A DNA stretch of 64,000 nt from Pseudomonas sp. Irchel s3b2 (GCF_900187445.1 NZ_FYEB01000010.1:124001-188000); one strand, 5' to 3'; positions 40,944-50,548 are shown, numbered from the stretch's first letter. Translations and numbers: made by a program. Notes: generated from the sequence alone by a model not told the origin.

Positions 40944-43040
40944 TTAGAAACCGCTTTCCCTGACCCCCAAAGCCGCCAAGCGCCGCCAGGCAACGCCCAG
41001 CAACGACTCGCCACTGCCCTGCAACACCACAATGCCGCGCAACGGCTGCAGCGGTGTCGGCGTATTTTCGAGGATGCTCAACCGCGCGCCGTACTGCGCC
41101 TGCACCGGCTCGGCGCGCTGATGCTGATCGCGTCGCACGGCAATCGGCCCGTGGTGATCGGAGGTCAGCGCTTCCTGATCGACATAAGCCACGCCGTTGG
41201 TATCGATTTCGCTCAATTGCACGGCGATCGCCGGGTGCATCGGGTCATCGGCGATGAATCGTCCGCTGGCACCCGGAGCGACACGCCAGAGTTCGGCTTC
41301 GGCCAGATAACCGCGTAACCGCGCGCCGTCTTCGACCACCCGGGCCAAAGGATCTTTGGTCGAAAGCCAGCGACCGACCGTCAATTGCGGCAACAGATCG
41401 CGCACCTTGCCACCGTGGGGGGCGCGCAGCAGCAAACGTTCACGCTGGGCGGCCAATCCGCGATATTCGGCCACGGCTTCGGCCAGACGCTGTTCGACGA
41501 TTCCGGCGTCAGCCGCGGTTTCGCTGCGGCTGGCCTGACGACGCATCTGCAACTGCTGAATCTGGATCTCTCGACGGACGATGGCCTGGCGTGAGTCCAG
41601 ATCCGGCGACTCCAGCTCGATCAGTACCTCGCCCTGAGCAACGACCTGGCCGTCATGCACATTCACTGTTTTGACCCGAGCGGCCACCGGCGCGTGCAGG
41701 GCACTGGCGCGTCCGGCCTCAAGCATCGTCGGCAACTCCACCGCGCTGCGCCAAGGCAACGCCAACAGCAACAACAGCCCAAGCAACGCCAGGCTGCTGA
41801 GCAGTACCCGAGGCGCATGCGCCTGTTCGCGACGGGTCCACCATTGCCGCCACTCGCTCAGGATCGGCAGGAAGATGAACCACACCAGCTCCACCAGCAT
41901 CAGGAAAATCCCCAACACCTTGAAGAACAGGTGATAGACCGCCAGCGCAATCCCGAAAAACAATGCCGCGCGCCACAACCACGCGCCATACCCCCAGATC
42001 AGCAAACGCCGCTGCATCTTCGGCGACCACGGTTCCGGTGCCGGGGCTGCATAGCCGAACAAAAACTCGCGCAGCCGCCAGCGGCACAAGGCAAAGGCCC
42101 GCCCTTGAAGGTTCTCCACTTCCCAGAAATCACTGAGCAAGAAGTACCCATCGAAGCGCATGAAAGGATTGAGGTTGATCACCAGCGTGGTGATCCAGGT
42201 CGCACTGGCGAGCATGAACGCCGCCGTGCGTCCGGGGCCATCAGGCAGCAGTGACCAGGTGAGCAGCGCGATACACGCCAACACCAGTTCCGCCAACACG
42301 CCGCCCGCACCGATCAGCAACCGTGCACGGCGATCATTAACGCGCCAGGCGTCGCTGACGTCCGTGTAAAACATCGGCAGCAGCACCATGAACGCCACGC
42401 CCATGCTCTGCACCCGACAACCGGCACGCTTGGCCATGAAGGCATGGCCGAACTCGTGGCACAGCTTGGCGAAAAACAGCGCCACAGCAAACGCCAGCGC
42501 ACCGCCGAGGCTGAACAGGTGCGGAAAGGTCGCGATAAACCGCTGCCAGTCCCGCGAGACCAGAAACACCCCAAGCCCCAATGTCGCGGGCAATCCGTAG
42601 CGCAATGCGCGTGGGCCGAAACGCTCCAGCCACGGCCAGGCCCGATTGAGAAAGGCGTCCGGGCGCCACAGCGGAATCCGGAAAAACAGGTATTGATGCA
42701 GCAGGATTTGCCACAGACTCTGGCGCTGAGCCGCGGCTTTCAAGCTGTAACTGGCGCGCTGCGTTGGATCGAGGGCGCTGATCAGGTCGTGGCCGCGCAA
42801 AAACTCCAGCAATTGCTCAAGCGCCGCGCCATCCAGCGGCAGCCCCGGTTCGCGGTTGGCAGCACGCAGCACTTGCTCCGGATCACCCAGGGACCAATGG
42901 CGCAGCAGGCGCATCGCCGCCGCACCGAGTTTGAAATAACGCCCACGCACCGGGTCGGCCAGGGTCCAGCGCGGCGACCCGTCGAGGGCCGGGGCCGACG
43001 CCGACAATTGCAGGTCTGCCCGCAGGCTCGGCAGGCTCAT
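40944..43040 (-). CDS. M50 metalloprotease fused to HlyD-like adaptor
   Basis: The 698-residue inner-membrane protein has an N-terminal PqqD-like winged helix (about 25-90), a membrane M50 (site-2 protease) part with HEFGH at 195-199 and the second zinc motif NPFMRFDG at 291-298, and further helices. It ends in a periplasmic lipoyl/HlyD part (VKTVNVHDGQVVAQGEVLIELESPDLD and a helical hairpin). Both zinc motifs are intact. Its ATG follows the stop codon of the upstream HlyD gene with no gap. M50-HlyD fusions accompany peptide or protein export. The substrate may be the giant protein or a smaller peptide. Confidence 0.88.
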   Translation of the reverse strand: MSLPSLRADLQLSASAPALDGSPRWTLADPVRGRYFKLGAAAMRLLRHWSLGDPEQVLRAANREPGLPLDGAALEQLLEFLRGHDLISALDPTQRASYSLKAAAQRQSLWQILLHQYLFFRIPLWRPDAFLNRAWPWLERFGPRALRYGLPATLGLGVFLVSRDWQRFIATFPHLFSLGGALAFAVALFFAKLCHEFGHAFMAKRAGCRVQSMGVAFMVLLPMFYTDVSDAWRVNDRRARLLIGAGGVLAELVLACIALLTWSLLPDGPGRTAAFMLASATWITTLVINLNPFMRFDGYFLLSDFWEVENLQGRAFALCRWRLREFLFGYAAPAPEPWSPKMQRRLLIWGYGAWLWRAALFFGIALAVYHLFFKVLGIFLMLVELVWFIFLPILSEWRQWWTRREQAHAPRVLLSSLALLGLLLLLALPWRSAVELPTMLEAGRASALHAPVAARVKTVNVHDGQVVAQGEVLIELESPDLDSRQAIVRREIQIQQLQMRRQASRSETAADAGIVEQRLAEAVAEYRGLAAQRERLLLRAPHGGKVRDLLPQLTVGRWLSTKDPLARVVEDGARLRGYLAEAELWRVAPGASGRFIADDPMHPAIAVQLSEIDTNGVAYVDQEALTSDHHGPIAVRRDQHQRAEPVQAQYGARLSILENTPTPLQPLRGIVVLQGSGESLLGVAWRRLAALGVRESGF

Positions 43041-44360
43041 TTACAGGCCTACGCTCTGACGCAAACCGGCGAGTGGTCGACGCAACAGATACAACGCCAG
43101 CGGCGCACGGTCGCCGAAAATTTTCGCGGTGCCGCGCAAACCGATGCGTGGCGGTGCGGCGTCGAACGTTGCATCCAGGCGATAAGCCAGTTGCCCGGCA
43201 GCGGTGGGCTGCGCTTCGTAGGCCGAACGTTCGAGTTTGGCCAAGTGCCGCTGCAGCGGATCGCTGTCGAGAAACAGCGCGACCTGCGCCCCCGGTTCCA
43301 AGGCAATCGCATCGCCCACGGCCAATTCGATGCGCAACTCGGCCTGGTTCGGGTCGGCGATTTCCATCAGACGTTCGCCGGTCTGCACCGGTTTGCCGGT
43401 CCAGCGCTCGGCGTCGGCGAACACCGCGATGCCGTCCCGCTCGGCGCGTACCTCGCTGCGTTTGAGCAGTTCACGGGCGTAATCCCGTTCGGCGCGCTTC
43501 TGCTCCACTCGCGCCGCCAGCAGATCGATTTTCGAACTGGATTCGGCATCGGCGAAGGAGCGTTGGGAATTGGCCTTGAGTTCCGCTTCGGCAACGCCCA
43601 AGGCGCGCCCGGCCACATCGGCCTGAGCCTTGAGCGTGGTGCTTTCGAAGCGCAGCAGCAGGTCGCCGGTTTTTACCGTCTGATTAGGTTTGACCAGAAA
43701 CTCGGCGATCACCCCATCCAGCGGCGCCACCACCACCCGACCGCCCAACGGGACGACTTCGGCCGGGGCCAGCACCGATTGGCGCACCGGGATCAGCAAC
43801 CCGAGCAACAACACGGCAACCAGCGCCACCTGACGCTTGCGCGTCCAGCGCAGTCGCCAGGGTTTGCGCGGTTGCTGCGCGAGCCAGGCGTGGCTGTAGG
43901 TGTCGCCCAGCTGCGACAGCAGCACTTGTTCGGAAGGGTTCCACGGCACATCCCGCGCCAGCCACAGACCGCCGAACACCTCGCCCTGATGATCAATCAG
44001 CGGCAGCCAGAACACCTGAGCGGCTGACAGACTTTGCCAGTCGGCCAGAATCGATTCACTGAGCAGATCGGGCGTGATCACCCGCGCCTGTTTCAACACC
44101 TCAAGCTTGAACAGCTGCGCGACCGCTTGTTCGACAAACGCCACGAACGGCGCATTCGGTTCCACGGCACTGACACCGGTGACCGCCTGCACCTTGCCAG
44201 CGATCAACAACGCGGCATGGCGGAAACCGAACAGCGCCTGACCGTCATTGACCAGGCTGTAAGCCAGTTGCGAAGGCGTGCGCGCGGCGCGGGTCTGGCG
44301 TTCGAGGTCGAGAAACCTTGCGAACACCTGCTCGGCGCCGCCGGTCACCGGGGCGTTCAT
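43041..44360 (-). CDS. GAF-like domain fused to HlyD adaptor
   Basis: The 439-residue protein has a cytoplasmic N-terminal GAF-like part (about 1-165: SYSLVNDGQALFGFRHAALLI and VFWLPLIDHQGEVFGGLWLAR), one membrane helix (VALVAVLLLGLLIPV), then an HlyD-type lipoyl/hairpin region (GGRVVVAPLDGVIAEFLVKPNQTVKTGDLLL). A cytoplasmic sensor domain on an adaptor is unusual and suggests the export step responds to a ligand or to the cargo. It overlaps the upstream adaptor by 4 bp and abuts the M50 gene. Confidence 0.85.
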   Translation of the reverse strand: MNAPVTGGAEQVFARFLDLERQTRAARTPSQLAYSLVNDGQALFGFRHAALLIAGKVQAVTGVSAVEPNAPFVAFVEQAVAQLFKLEVLKQARVITPDLLSESILADWQSLSAAQVFWLPLIDHQGEVFGGLWLARDVPWNPSEQVLLSQLGDTYSHAWLAQQPRKPWRLRWTRKRQVALVAVLLLGLLIPVRQSVLAPAEVVPLGGRVVVAPLDGVIAEFLVKPNQTVKTGDLLLRFESTTLKAQADVAGRALGVAEAELKANSQRSFADAESSSKIDLLAARVEQKRAERDYARELLKRSEVRAERDGIAVFADAERWTGKPVQTGERLMEIADPNQAELRIELAVGDAIALEPGAQVALFLDSDPLQRHLAKLERSAYEAQPTAAGQLAYRLDATFDAAPPRIGLRGTAKIFGDRAPLALYLLRRPLAGLRQSVGL

Positions 44361-45139
44361 TTGAACTCCGCGAAATGCGCCGTTCCGCTCATGCCAGCCA
44401 ACAGACCGTTGGCGTTGGGCAGCGCCGCTACCAGCAGCAAAGTCTGGCTGCCTTCGTCGATCCGCGCACCGAGGCGTTTGACCGTCGCATCCAGCGGCTG
44501 ACCGGTTTCATCGGGGACAAAACTGAACGTCTGGCCGGGCTTGAGTTTGCCCATCCAGCGCGACGGCACCAAGAGGTGAATTTCCAGGGTGCGGTTATCG
44601 ACCACGTCCAGCAACGGCGCGCCGGCGGCAACGCTTTCGTAGCGCTTGACCTTGCGCTCGACGACCTGACCATCGAACGGCGCCACCACATTGCAGCGTT
44701 TGACCTGAACCTGATAGACCTGAGACTGCGCCTGAATCTCGCTGACCTTGGCCTCGGCCCGCGCCACTTCAAAGCGTCCGACCGAATTCAACGCTGCCAG
44801 TTGTTTGTTGTGCGCCAGCTCTTCACCAGCACCACGGCTGGCAGCCTGAGCCGCATTGAGCTGAGCCTGATAAGCCGAACAGTCAAACCGCGCCAGGGTG
44901 TCGCCCTTTTTGAACGACTCGCCCTCACTGAACGGCAACTCGACAATCCGCCCCGACAACTCGCTGGCCAGCACCGCCTGATCCCGGGCTCGCAGCACAC
45001 CACGGGCTTCACTGCTGGCCGACGCATTACCACCGACCGCACTGTTTTCCAGCAACGGATCGTCTGGCGCAGGTGTTTGCGCCTGTACTACGCACGTTAC
45101 AAAGGTCAATCCAATAACCAGAATACGAACACGCCGCAT
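44357..45139 (-). CDS. Periplasmic efflux adaptor (RND/MFP type)
   Basis: The 260-residue protein begins with a Sec signal peptide (ILVIGLTFVTCVVQAQ) and carries a compact adaptor fold: lipoyl half LASELSGRIVELPFSEGESFKKGD, a helical hairpin, CNVVAPFDGQVVERKV, and a beta-barrel. It lacks the long hairpin of AcrA and is short. It heads the three-gene chain with the GAF-HlyD and M50-HlyD genes. Three adaptors in succession and no ABC or RND pump is unusual. Confidence 0.87.
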   Translation of the reverse strand: MRRVRILVIGLTFVTCVVQAQTPAPDDPLLENSAVGGNASASSEARGVLRARDQAVLASELSGRIVELPFSEGESFKKGDTLARFDCSAYQAQLNAAQAASRGAGEELAHNKQLAALNSVGRFEVARAEAKVSEIQAQSQVYQVQVKRCNVVAPFDGQVVERKVKRYESVAAGAPLLDVVDNRTLEIHLLVPSRWMGKLKPGQTFSFVPDETGQPLDATVKRLGARIDEGSQTLLLVAALPNANGLLAGMSGTAHFAEFK

Positions 45140-45234
45140 AACCGTAACTCCCTGACGGATGAGCGGAGTCTATGACAGCGGGGGTGAGCGTCAAGCCGGA
45201 TGGCCATCATTGGTTGAAAGAGCGGGCTCGCTGA

Positions 45235-46803
45235 TCAGAGCTGCGCCGTCTCTGCCACCGGATACACCGACTCCCATCCCCCACCCAACGCCTTGTACAA
45301 ACCAACCATCGCCAACGACACCCCGGTCGAGCTTTCAACCCACTGCTGCTGGGTCGCCAGCAATTCGCCTTGCACAGTGAGGACGTTGACGAAATCCACC
45401 ACCCCTTCGACGTACTGCTGTTGTGCGGTGCGCAGGGCGATCTGGTTCTGGCGCACGGCTTCGGCGAGGCTGTCGCGGCGCAGTTGGCTGGCGTTGTAGG
45501 CGGTGAGTTGATCATCGATTTCATGCCAGGCCCGCAGCACGGTTTGCTGGTAGGCCAGCGCCGCTTCCTGTTGCTGGGCTTCGCGCAGGTGCAACATGCC
45601 GCGCAGGCGACCGCCGTCGAACAGCGGCAGGCTGAACTGGGGGCCGATGCCGAATGAGCGCGAGCCCCAGGAACCGAAATCGCTCAATTGCATGGCTTGC
45701 GAACCGATGTTGCCCGACAGGGTGATCCGTGGATAAAAGTCGCCCTTGGCCACGCCGATGCTGGCGGTCGCGGCATGCAGACGGGCTTCGGCCTGACGGA
45801 TGTCGGGGCGGCGCTCGGCCAATTGCGACGGCAAGCCGATGGCGACCTGACGCGGAGTTTGCGGCACCGGGGCGTCTGTGGATAACTCGGCGGACAGCGC
45901 TTGCGGTGGTTCGCCCATCAACAGGCTCAGGGCGTTGATCAGTTGCGACTGACGCTGCTCCAGCGCCGGCAAACGTGACTCGATGGCCGCGACTTGCGCA
46001 GCGGCTTCGGCAACGTCCAGATCCGTCGCCACACCGTCGGCCAGGCGCAGTTGCGAGAGTTTCAAACTATGCCGGGCGACGTCGAGGTTCTGCTCGGTGA
46101 CGGCCCGCGTGCTTTGCACACCGCGCAGTTGAATGTAGTCCTGAGCGGTTTCGGCAAGCACCGACAGCAGCACGCCACGACGATCGTTTTCCGCCACTTC
46201 CAGCGTGGCATCGGCGGCTTCGGTTTCGCGGCGCACACGGCCCCAGAAATCCAGTTCCCAGGAGGCGGAAAAGCCTGCGTCCCACAGGTTGAACGCCGAG
46301 TCGCCGTTGTTGCCCGAAGGATCGTTCAGGCCTTCACCGCTGTTGCGTTTGCGCCCATAGCTGCCGCTGGCGGCGGTATTGGGATAGCGATTGGCGGTGA
46401 TCACCTGGCGCGCGGCGCGGCTTTGCTGCAAGCGGCTGCTGGCGAGTTTCAGGTCGAGGTTGTCGGTCAGGGCGCGTTGGGTCAGGGCTGAGAGTTTTGG
46501 GTCGTGAAATACTTCCCACCAGCGTTCGTCCATTTCGCTGGGAATGATCTGACTGGCGGCGGCTTTAGTTGGTTTGGACCATTCGGCCACTTGTTGTGGC
46601 TGAGGTTTCTGGAAGTCCGGGCCGACGGTGCAAGCACTCAATGAAAGCAGACTCAACACAAAAACCACTGAATGAATGCTGACCCTGTGGCGAGGGAGCT
46701 TGCTCCCGTTCGAGTGCGCAGCACTCGCAATTTTTGGGTCCGCTTCGCAGCCCAGCGGGAGCAAGCTCCCTCGCCACGGGGATGTGCGATTAACAACGTT
46801 CAT
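45235..46803 (-). CDS. NodT-family outer-membrane efflux lipoprotein with REP-disrupted start
   Basis: The protein carries the OEP repeats (DPKLSALTQRALTDNLDLKLASSRL; RRPDIRQAEARLHAATASIGVA) and a lipobox region VVFVLSLLSLSAC. The frame from ATG 46803, which overlaps the upstream adaptor stop as ATGA, is 522 residues, but residues about 6-40 are coded by a REP element that preserves the frame. The natural start was probably the ATGA. The product may have a 40-residue N-terminal extension before its signal; a GTG at 46668 could start internally instead. It is the outer-membrane part of the EmrAB-like pump upstream. Confidence 0.88.
   Translation of the reverse strand: MNVVNRTSPWRGSLLPLGCEADPKIASAAHSNGSKLPRHRVSIHSVVFVLSLLSLSACTVGPDFQKPQPQQVAEWSKPTKAAASQIIPSEMDERWWEVFHDPKLSALTQRALTDNLDLKLASSRLQQSRAARQVITANRYPNTAASGSYGRKRNSGEGLNDPSGNNGDSAFNLWDAGFSASWELDFWGRVRRETEAADATLEVAENDRRGVLLSVLAETAQDYIQLRGVQSTRAVTEQNLDVARHSLKLSQLRLADGVATDLDVAEAAAQVAAIESRLPALEQRQSQLINALSLLMGEPPQALSAELSTDAPVPQTPRQVAIGLPSQLAERRPDIRQAEARLHAATASIGVAKGDFYPRITLSGNIGSQAMQLSDFGSWGSRSFGIGPQFSLPLFDGGRLRGMLHLREAQQQEAALAYQQTVLRAWHEIDDQLTAYNASQLRRDSLAEAVRQNQIALRTAQQQYVEGVVDFVNVLTVQGELLATQQQWVESSTGVSLAMVGLYKALGGGWESVYPVAETAQL
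46687..46777. repeat. REP element inside the 5' end of an OMP gene
   Basis: GTGGCGAGGGAGCTTGCTCC and its inverse GGGAGCAAGCTCCCTCGCCAC flank a short loop. It matches the family at 165-258. It has no stop codon in the OMP reading frame. Confidence 0.9.
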
Positions 46804-47864
46804 CGTTGCGCAACCTCATGCTCGCTGGCGCTTGCCGTATCAATCCTCGCCTCCACCGACATCCCCACCCGCAACCGCTCGGCCAATGGCTGCCCCGCCT
46901 CGAGGATGATTTTCACCGGAATCCGTTGCACAACCTTGGTGAAATTGCCGGTGGCGTTGTCCGGTTTGACCGAGGCAAAGGTCACGCCGGTGGCCGGTGC
47001 GATACTCTCGACGCGACCGCGCAGGGCTTCGCCGCCGAGGCTGTCGACATGCACTTGCACGCTCTGCCCCGGCTGTACGTCTGTCAGTTGGGTTTCCTGA
47101 AAATTGGCGACCACATAGGCTCGCTCCAACGGCACCACGGCCAGAATTTTGCTGCCCGGTGTGACATAGGCGCCGACCCGCACCGCGCGCTCGCCGACCA
47201 TGCCGTCCTGGGGCGCAACGATGCGCGTATAGGACAGCTCATAGCTGGCCATTTCCAGCGCCGCTTGCGCTCGCTTCAGCCCACCTTCGGCCGCATCACG
47301 CTGGGCGGTCAGGATCTCTACCTGCTTGCGTTCCGCCGCCAGCACCGCCGTGGCATTGGCCAAGCGAGCGCAGGCCTGATCGATGCGCGTGCGTGCTTGC
47401 TGAGCATTCTGCACCGTGCCGGCGCCGACCCCGGCGAGATGGTTGTAGCGGTTCAGTTCATGCTCGGCGAAAGCCATTTCAGCCTTCGCCGAAACCACCG
47501 TGGCCTGGGCCTGAGCGATCACAGATGTCTGGCGCTCAAGGGTTGAACGAGCGTTCTGTAGCTGCGCCCTGGCCACCAGGGTTTCAGCGTTGGCAGCCTC
47601 AGCGGCAGCACGCAGATCGCGGTCATCGATCAATGCCAGTAGCTGCCCTGCCTTGACCTGCTGATTGTCTTCCACCAGCACGTCCTTGATGAATCCCGCC
47701 ACGCGCGGTGCCACCAGGGTGAAGTCCGCCGAGACGAAGGCATCGTTGGTGTTCTGCTGCGTACGCTTGCCGAACAAACCTGGCGCCAGCAGGTAAATCA
47801 ACACGCCGACCGCCATCACCGCGGCAATGCCGACAGCGACTTTTTGCTTTGATTGAGTCGTCAT
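46800..47864 (-). CDS. EmrA/HlyD-type adaptor of a multidrug pump
   Basis: ATG 47864 gives 354 residues with an N-terminal helix (VAVGIAAVMAVGVLIYLLAPGLF), NTNDAFVSADFTLVAPRVAGFI and VEDNQQVKAGQLLALIDDRD (lipoyl half), a long coiled-coil hairpin and APQDGMVGERAVRVGAYV. These are EmrA features. It connects the DHA2 pump encoded upstream with the NodT channel downstream. The ORF runs 37 codons further upstream into the pump gene; the ATG at 47864 is preferred because the signal-anchor follows it. Confidence 0.9.
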   Translation of the reverse strand: MTTQSKQKVAVGIAAVMAVGVLIYLLAPGLFGKRTQQNTNDAFVSADFTLVAPRVAGFIKDVLVEDNQQVKAGQLLALIDDRDLRAAAEAANAETLVARAQLQNARSTLERQTSVIAQAQATVVSAKAEMAFAEHELNRYNHLAGVGAGTVQNAQQARTRIDQACARLANATAVLAAERKQVEILTAQRDAAEGGLKRAQAALEMASYELSYTRIVAPQDGMVGERAVRVGAYVTPGSKILAVVPLERAYVVANFQETQLTDVQPGQSVQVHVDSLGGEALRGRVESIAPATGVTFASVKPDNATGNFTKVVQRIPVKIILEAGQPLAERLRVGMSVEARIDTASASEHEVAQR

Positions 47865-47890
47865 AAAAACCTTCTGTTTCAGTAAAGCGT

Positions 47891-49438
47891 TCAAGTTGGC
47901 GCGCGCGGTGGATAGATCCGCGTCGGCAGCCAGAAAATCAGCAGGATCAGCGTCACGGCGACACCGGCCATACACAGGTAAAGATCGGAGGAGGTCAGCA
48001 CCACGGCTTGTTGATGCAGTCGGTGAGCGAGACCAGCGCTAGTGCCGTCAACCAAGGGCGAATTACCAAGGTTGTCCACCAGCATGGTCGAGTGGAAATG
48101 CAGCCTTGCAGTGGTCAGCGCCTCGATCACACCCGTAGCGATCACTGCGGCCAAGCCTTTCACGGTATTGAACCAGGCCGAGGCGAACGGCCCTTCCATC
48201 GGAGTGATGCTGCCGGTGGAGAGCATCAACAGCGGCAGCACGGCCATGGGCTGGCCGAAAATCTGCAGCCATTGCAGGACATAGAAATCGTCGCGAATCC
48301 ACGCCGACGTCAGCTGCGAACCACCGAGGCAAGACAGCGCCAACATGCTCAGGCCGATCCCCAGCACCCAGCGGCAATCGACCCAGCGCAGGTTGCACAG
48401 CGCCGCCACCAACGGCAGCGCGATCAACTGAGGCAACGCCGCCAGCAGCATGATCGGCGCGGTCTGCACCGGGCGATAACCCTGGACCTGCGCCAGGTAA
48501 CTGGAGGGAATGAGGACCACCGCGAGCAACACCACCAGCACGCCGGCCAGGGTCAACAGCGCGAACGACAGATTGCGGATACCTAACATCTGCAACTTGA
48601 AGAACGGAATCGGTTGCGACCACTCATTGATCAGAAACAGCACCAGCAACAGCAGCCCGCCGCCGAGCAGTCCGCAAATCAGGCTCGACTCGAACCAGTC
48701 CAGCCGATTGCCCTGCAGAATGCCGATCACCAACATGCAGATCGCCGGAAACCCCAGCAGCAAGCCACGCCAGTTGAATGACTTGAAGCGCTCCAGGCGT
48801 AGTGGATCCTGGGGTAAACCGTAAGCCACCGCTGCCATGGCAATCAGGCACGGCACGACGATTTGCCAGAAGGTCCATTGCCAGCCGATGTACTCGGTCC
48901 ACAACCCGGCCAGCGGTGTACCGAGACCGGGGCCGAATGTCGCCGTCAGGGCATAACCGGCCAGGCCATAGAGTTTCACGTTGGCCGGCAGGAACCGCAG
49001 GGCAACGGTCATCAGCATCGGCGGCAGCGCGCCGCCGGCCAGACCTTGCAAGGTGCGCATGACCAGCAGGCTTTCGTAATTCGGGGCCAACGGGCACAAC
49101 ACACCCAACAGCGTGAACGCACTGATCGCGTACAGGGTGAAGCGCCGCAACGAAAACGTCACCGAACACCAAGGGGCAAACGCCATGGCGGCCACCGAGG
49201 TCGCGGTGTAACTGGCGACCAGCCAGGTGCCTTCGTCGTAACCGATGGCCAACGCGCCACGGATATCGGCCAGGGCGACCTTGGTCACCATCTCGTTCAG
49301 GCCCGACACCAGCACCGCCAGCAACACGCCCACCAGGCCGATGATGATTCGCGGGCCGAAGACCGGTGGCGTGATGGCGGTCGCTGGTTTGGCCGCAGCG
49401 AGAGGCGCCGCGACCGTGAGGGAAGTCATGTACTGCAA
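47891..49438 (-). CDS. EmrB/QacA-type (DHA2) MFS drug:H+ antiporter
   Basis: The 515-residue protein has about 14 membrane helices and DHA2 marks: ADIRGALAIGYDEGTWLVASYTA, the RTLQGLAGGALPPM segment after TM4, GPGLGTPLAGLWTEYIGWQWTF (motif C-like), and ASAWFNTVKGLAAVIATGVIEAL. It exports drugs or related compounds using the proton gradient. It is the first gene of the operon pump, adaptor, OMP. A LysR gene lies beyond a repeat downstream in coordinate terms and may regulate it. Confidence 0.9.
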   Translation of the reverse strand: MQYMTSLTVAAPLAAAKPATAITPPVFGPRIIIGLVGVLLAVLVSGLNEMVTKVALADIRGALAIGYDEGTWLVASYTATSVAAMAFAPWCSVTFSLRRFTLYAISAFTLLGVLCPLAPNYESLLVMRTLQGLAGGALPPMLMTVALRFLPANVKLYGLAGYALTATFGPGLGTPLAGLWTEYIGWQWTFWQIVVPCLIAMAAVAYGLPQDPLRLERFKSFNWRGLLLGFPAICMLVIGILQGNRLDWFESSLICGLLGGGLLLLVLFLINEWSQPIPFFKLQMLGIRNLSFALLTLAGVLVVLLAVVLIPSSYLAQVQGYRPVQTAPIMLLAALPQLIALPLVAALCNLRWVDCRWVLGIGLSMLALSCLGGSQLTSAWIRDDFYVLQWLQIFGQPMAVLPLLMLSTGSITPMEGPFASAWFNTVKGLAAVIATGVIEALTTARLHFHSTMLVDNLGNSPLVDGTSAGLAHRLHQQAVVLTSSDLYLCMAGVAVTLILLIFWLPTRIYPPRAPT

Positions 49439-49538
49439 GCTCCGGAAGGGGAATACCGAAGCATTTTAGGGAGCGTGGAAGCTTACGAAAATTGACTTAT
49501 TGGCAGCTTATAAGTGCGCCATACGCAATCGTTAGGTC

Positions 49539-49622
49539 AAAAGATCGCAGCCTTCGGCAGCTCCTACAAAAGCATGGCGAACACACATCCCCGGTAGGAG
49601 CTGCCGAAGGCTGCGATCTTTT
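49539..49622. repeat. Inverted repeat, terminator-like
   Basis: AAAAGATCGCAGCCTTCGGC and GCCGAAGGCTGCGATCTTTT are perfect inverse copies with inner AGCTCCTAC / GTAGGAGCT. It sits after the LysR stop codon, ends in A/T runs and can act as its terminator. It is the sister of 831-916. Confidence 0.85.
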
Positions 49623-49627
49623 GATCT

Positions 49628-50548
49628 TTAAACCGGCTGTGCCGACAGCCAGGTTTCGTCGCAACACGCCTTGAGCGTTTCGCGCATCCAGCGGTGAGCC
49701 GGGTCCTTGTCGAAACGCGGATGCCAGGCCTGGGTCAACATCAGGGTCGGTAACGGGATCGGCAGGGTGAACGATCGCAGTTTCAAGCCCAGGCGTCGCA
49801 CGCTCAGCAATGCTTCCTTGGGCACCGGCAAGATCAAATCGGAATCCGGCAAGGCGAACATCGCCGCATGGAAACTCGGCGCAATCACCGCCACCCGCCG
49901 CTCCAGCCCCAAGGCGTTGAGCGCCGTGTCGATCGGCCCGCGGGCGATCCCCCGGCGCGACATGCTGATATGGGAAAAACCGGCGTACCGTTCGGCGGTG
50001 ATTTCTTCATCGAACAACGGGTGATCTTCACGCACCAGCCCGACAAAGTGAGTGGAAAACAGGTTCTGCACCTTCACTTCCGGCATCAGCGGCCGGTTGT
50101 TGCTGACGCTTAAGTCGATGCGCCCTTCGCGCAAGGCTTCGTCGTCCCCATCGCCCTCGGGGACAAAGCGCAATTCACAATGCGGGGCCTGGCGTTCCAT
50201 CGTGTCGAACAGCTTGCCGCCGTAGACGCCAACAAAGAAATCATTGGCGCGAATGCTGAACCGTCGGCGCAAACTGCCCAAGTCGACGTCATCGGCGGAG
50301 CGGAACAGCAAAGCGGCCTGCTCCACCAGATCCCGCACCTGCTCGCGTAACTCCAGTGCCTTGGGCGTCGGCACCAGACCGCGACCGGCGCGCACCAGAA
50401 TCGGATCGCCAATGGCCTCGCGAATCCGCGTCAGCGTCCGACTCATCGCCGCCGGGCTGAGGTTCATCCGCCGCGCAGCACCCACCACACTGCCCTCATC
50501 GAGCAAGGCGTCGAGGGCGACCAATAGGTTCATGTCCGGGAGTTGCAT
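49628..50548 (-). CDS. LysR-family transcriptional regulator
   Basis: The 306-residue protein has the LysR helix-turn-helix (GSVVGAARRMNLSPAAMSRTLTRIREAIGDPILVR) and a NodD/NahR-like substrate-binding domain (LRRRFSIRANDFFVGVYGG; RIDLSVSNNRPL). The binding pocket residues do not identify a ligand. Start ATG 50548 is chosen; GTG 50557 is also possible. Both flanking operons (drug efflux and sulfonate transport) are candidates for control; LysR regulators with this domain often respond to aromatic compounds. Confidence 0.88.
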   Translation of the reverse strand: MQLPDMNLLVALDALLDEGSVVGAARRMNLSPAAMSRTLTRIREAIGDPILVRAGRGLVPTPKALELREQVRDLVEQAALLFRSADDVDLGSLRRRFSIRANDFFVGVYGGKLFDTMERQAPHCELRFVPEGDGDDEALREGRIDLSVSNNRPLMPEVKVQNLFSTHFVGLVREDHPLFDEEITAERYAGFSHISMSRRGIARGPIDTALNALGLERRVAVIAPSFHAAMFALPDSDLILPVPKEALLSVRRLGLKLRSFTLPIPLPTLMLTQAWHPRFDKDPAHRWMRETLKACCDETWLSAQPV

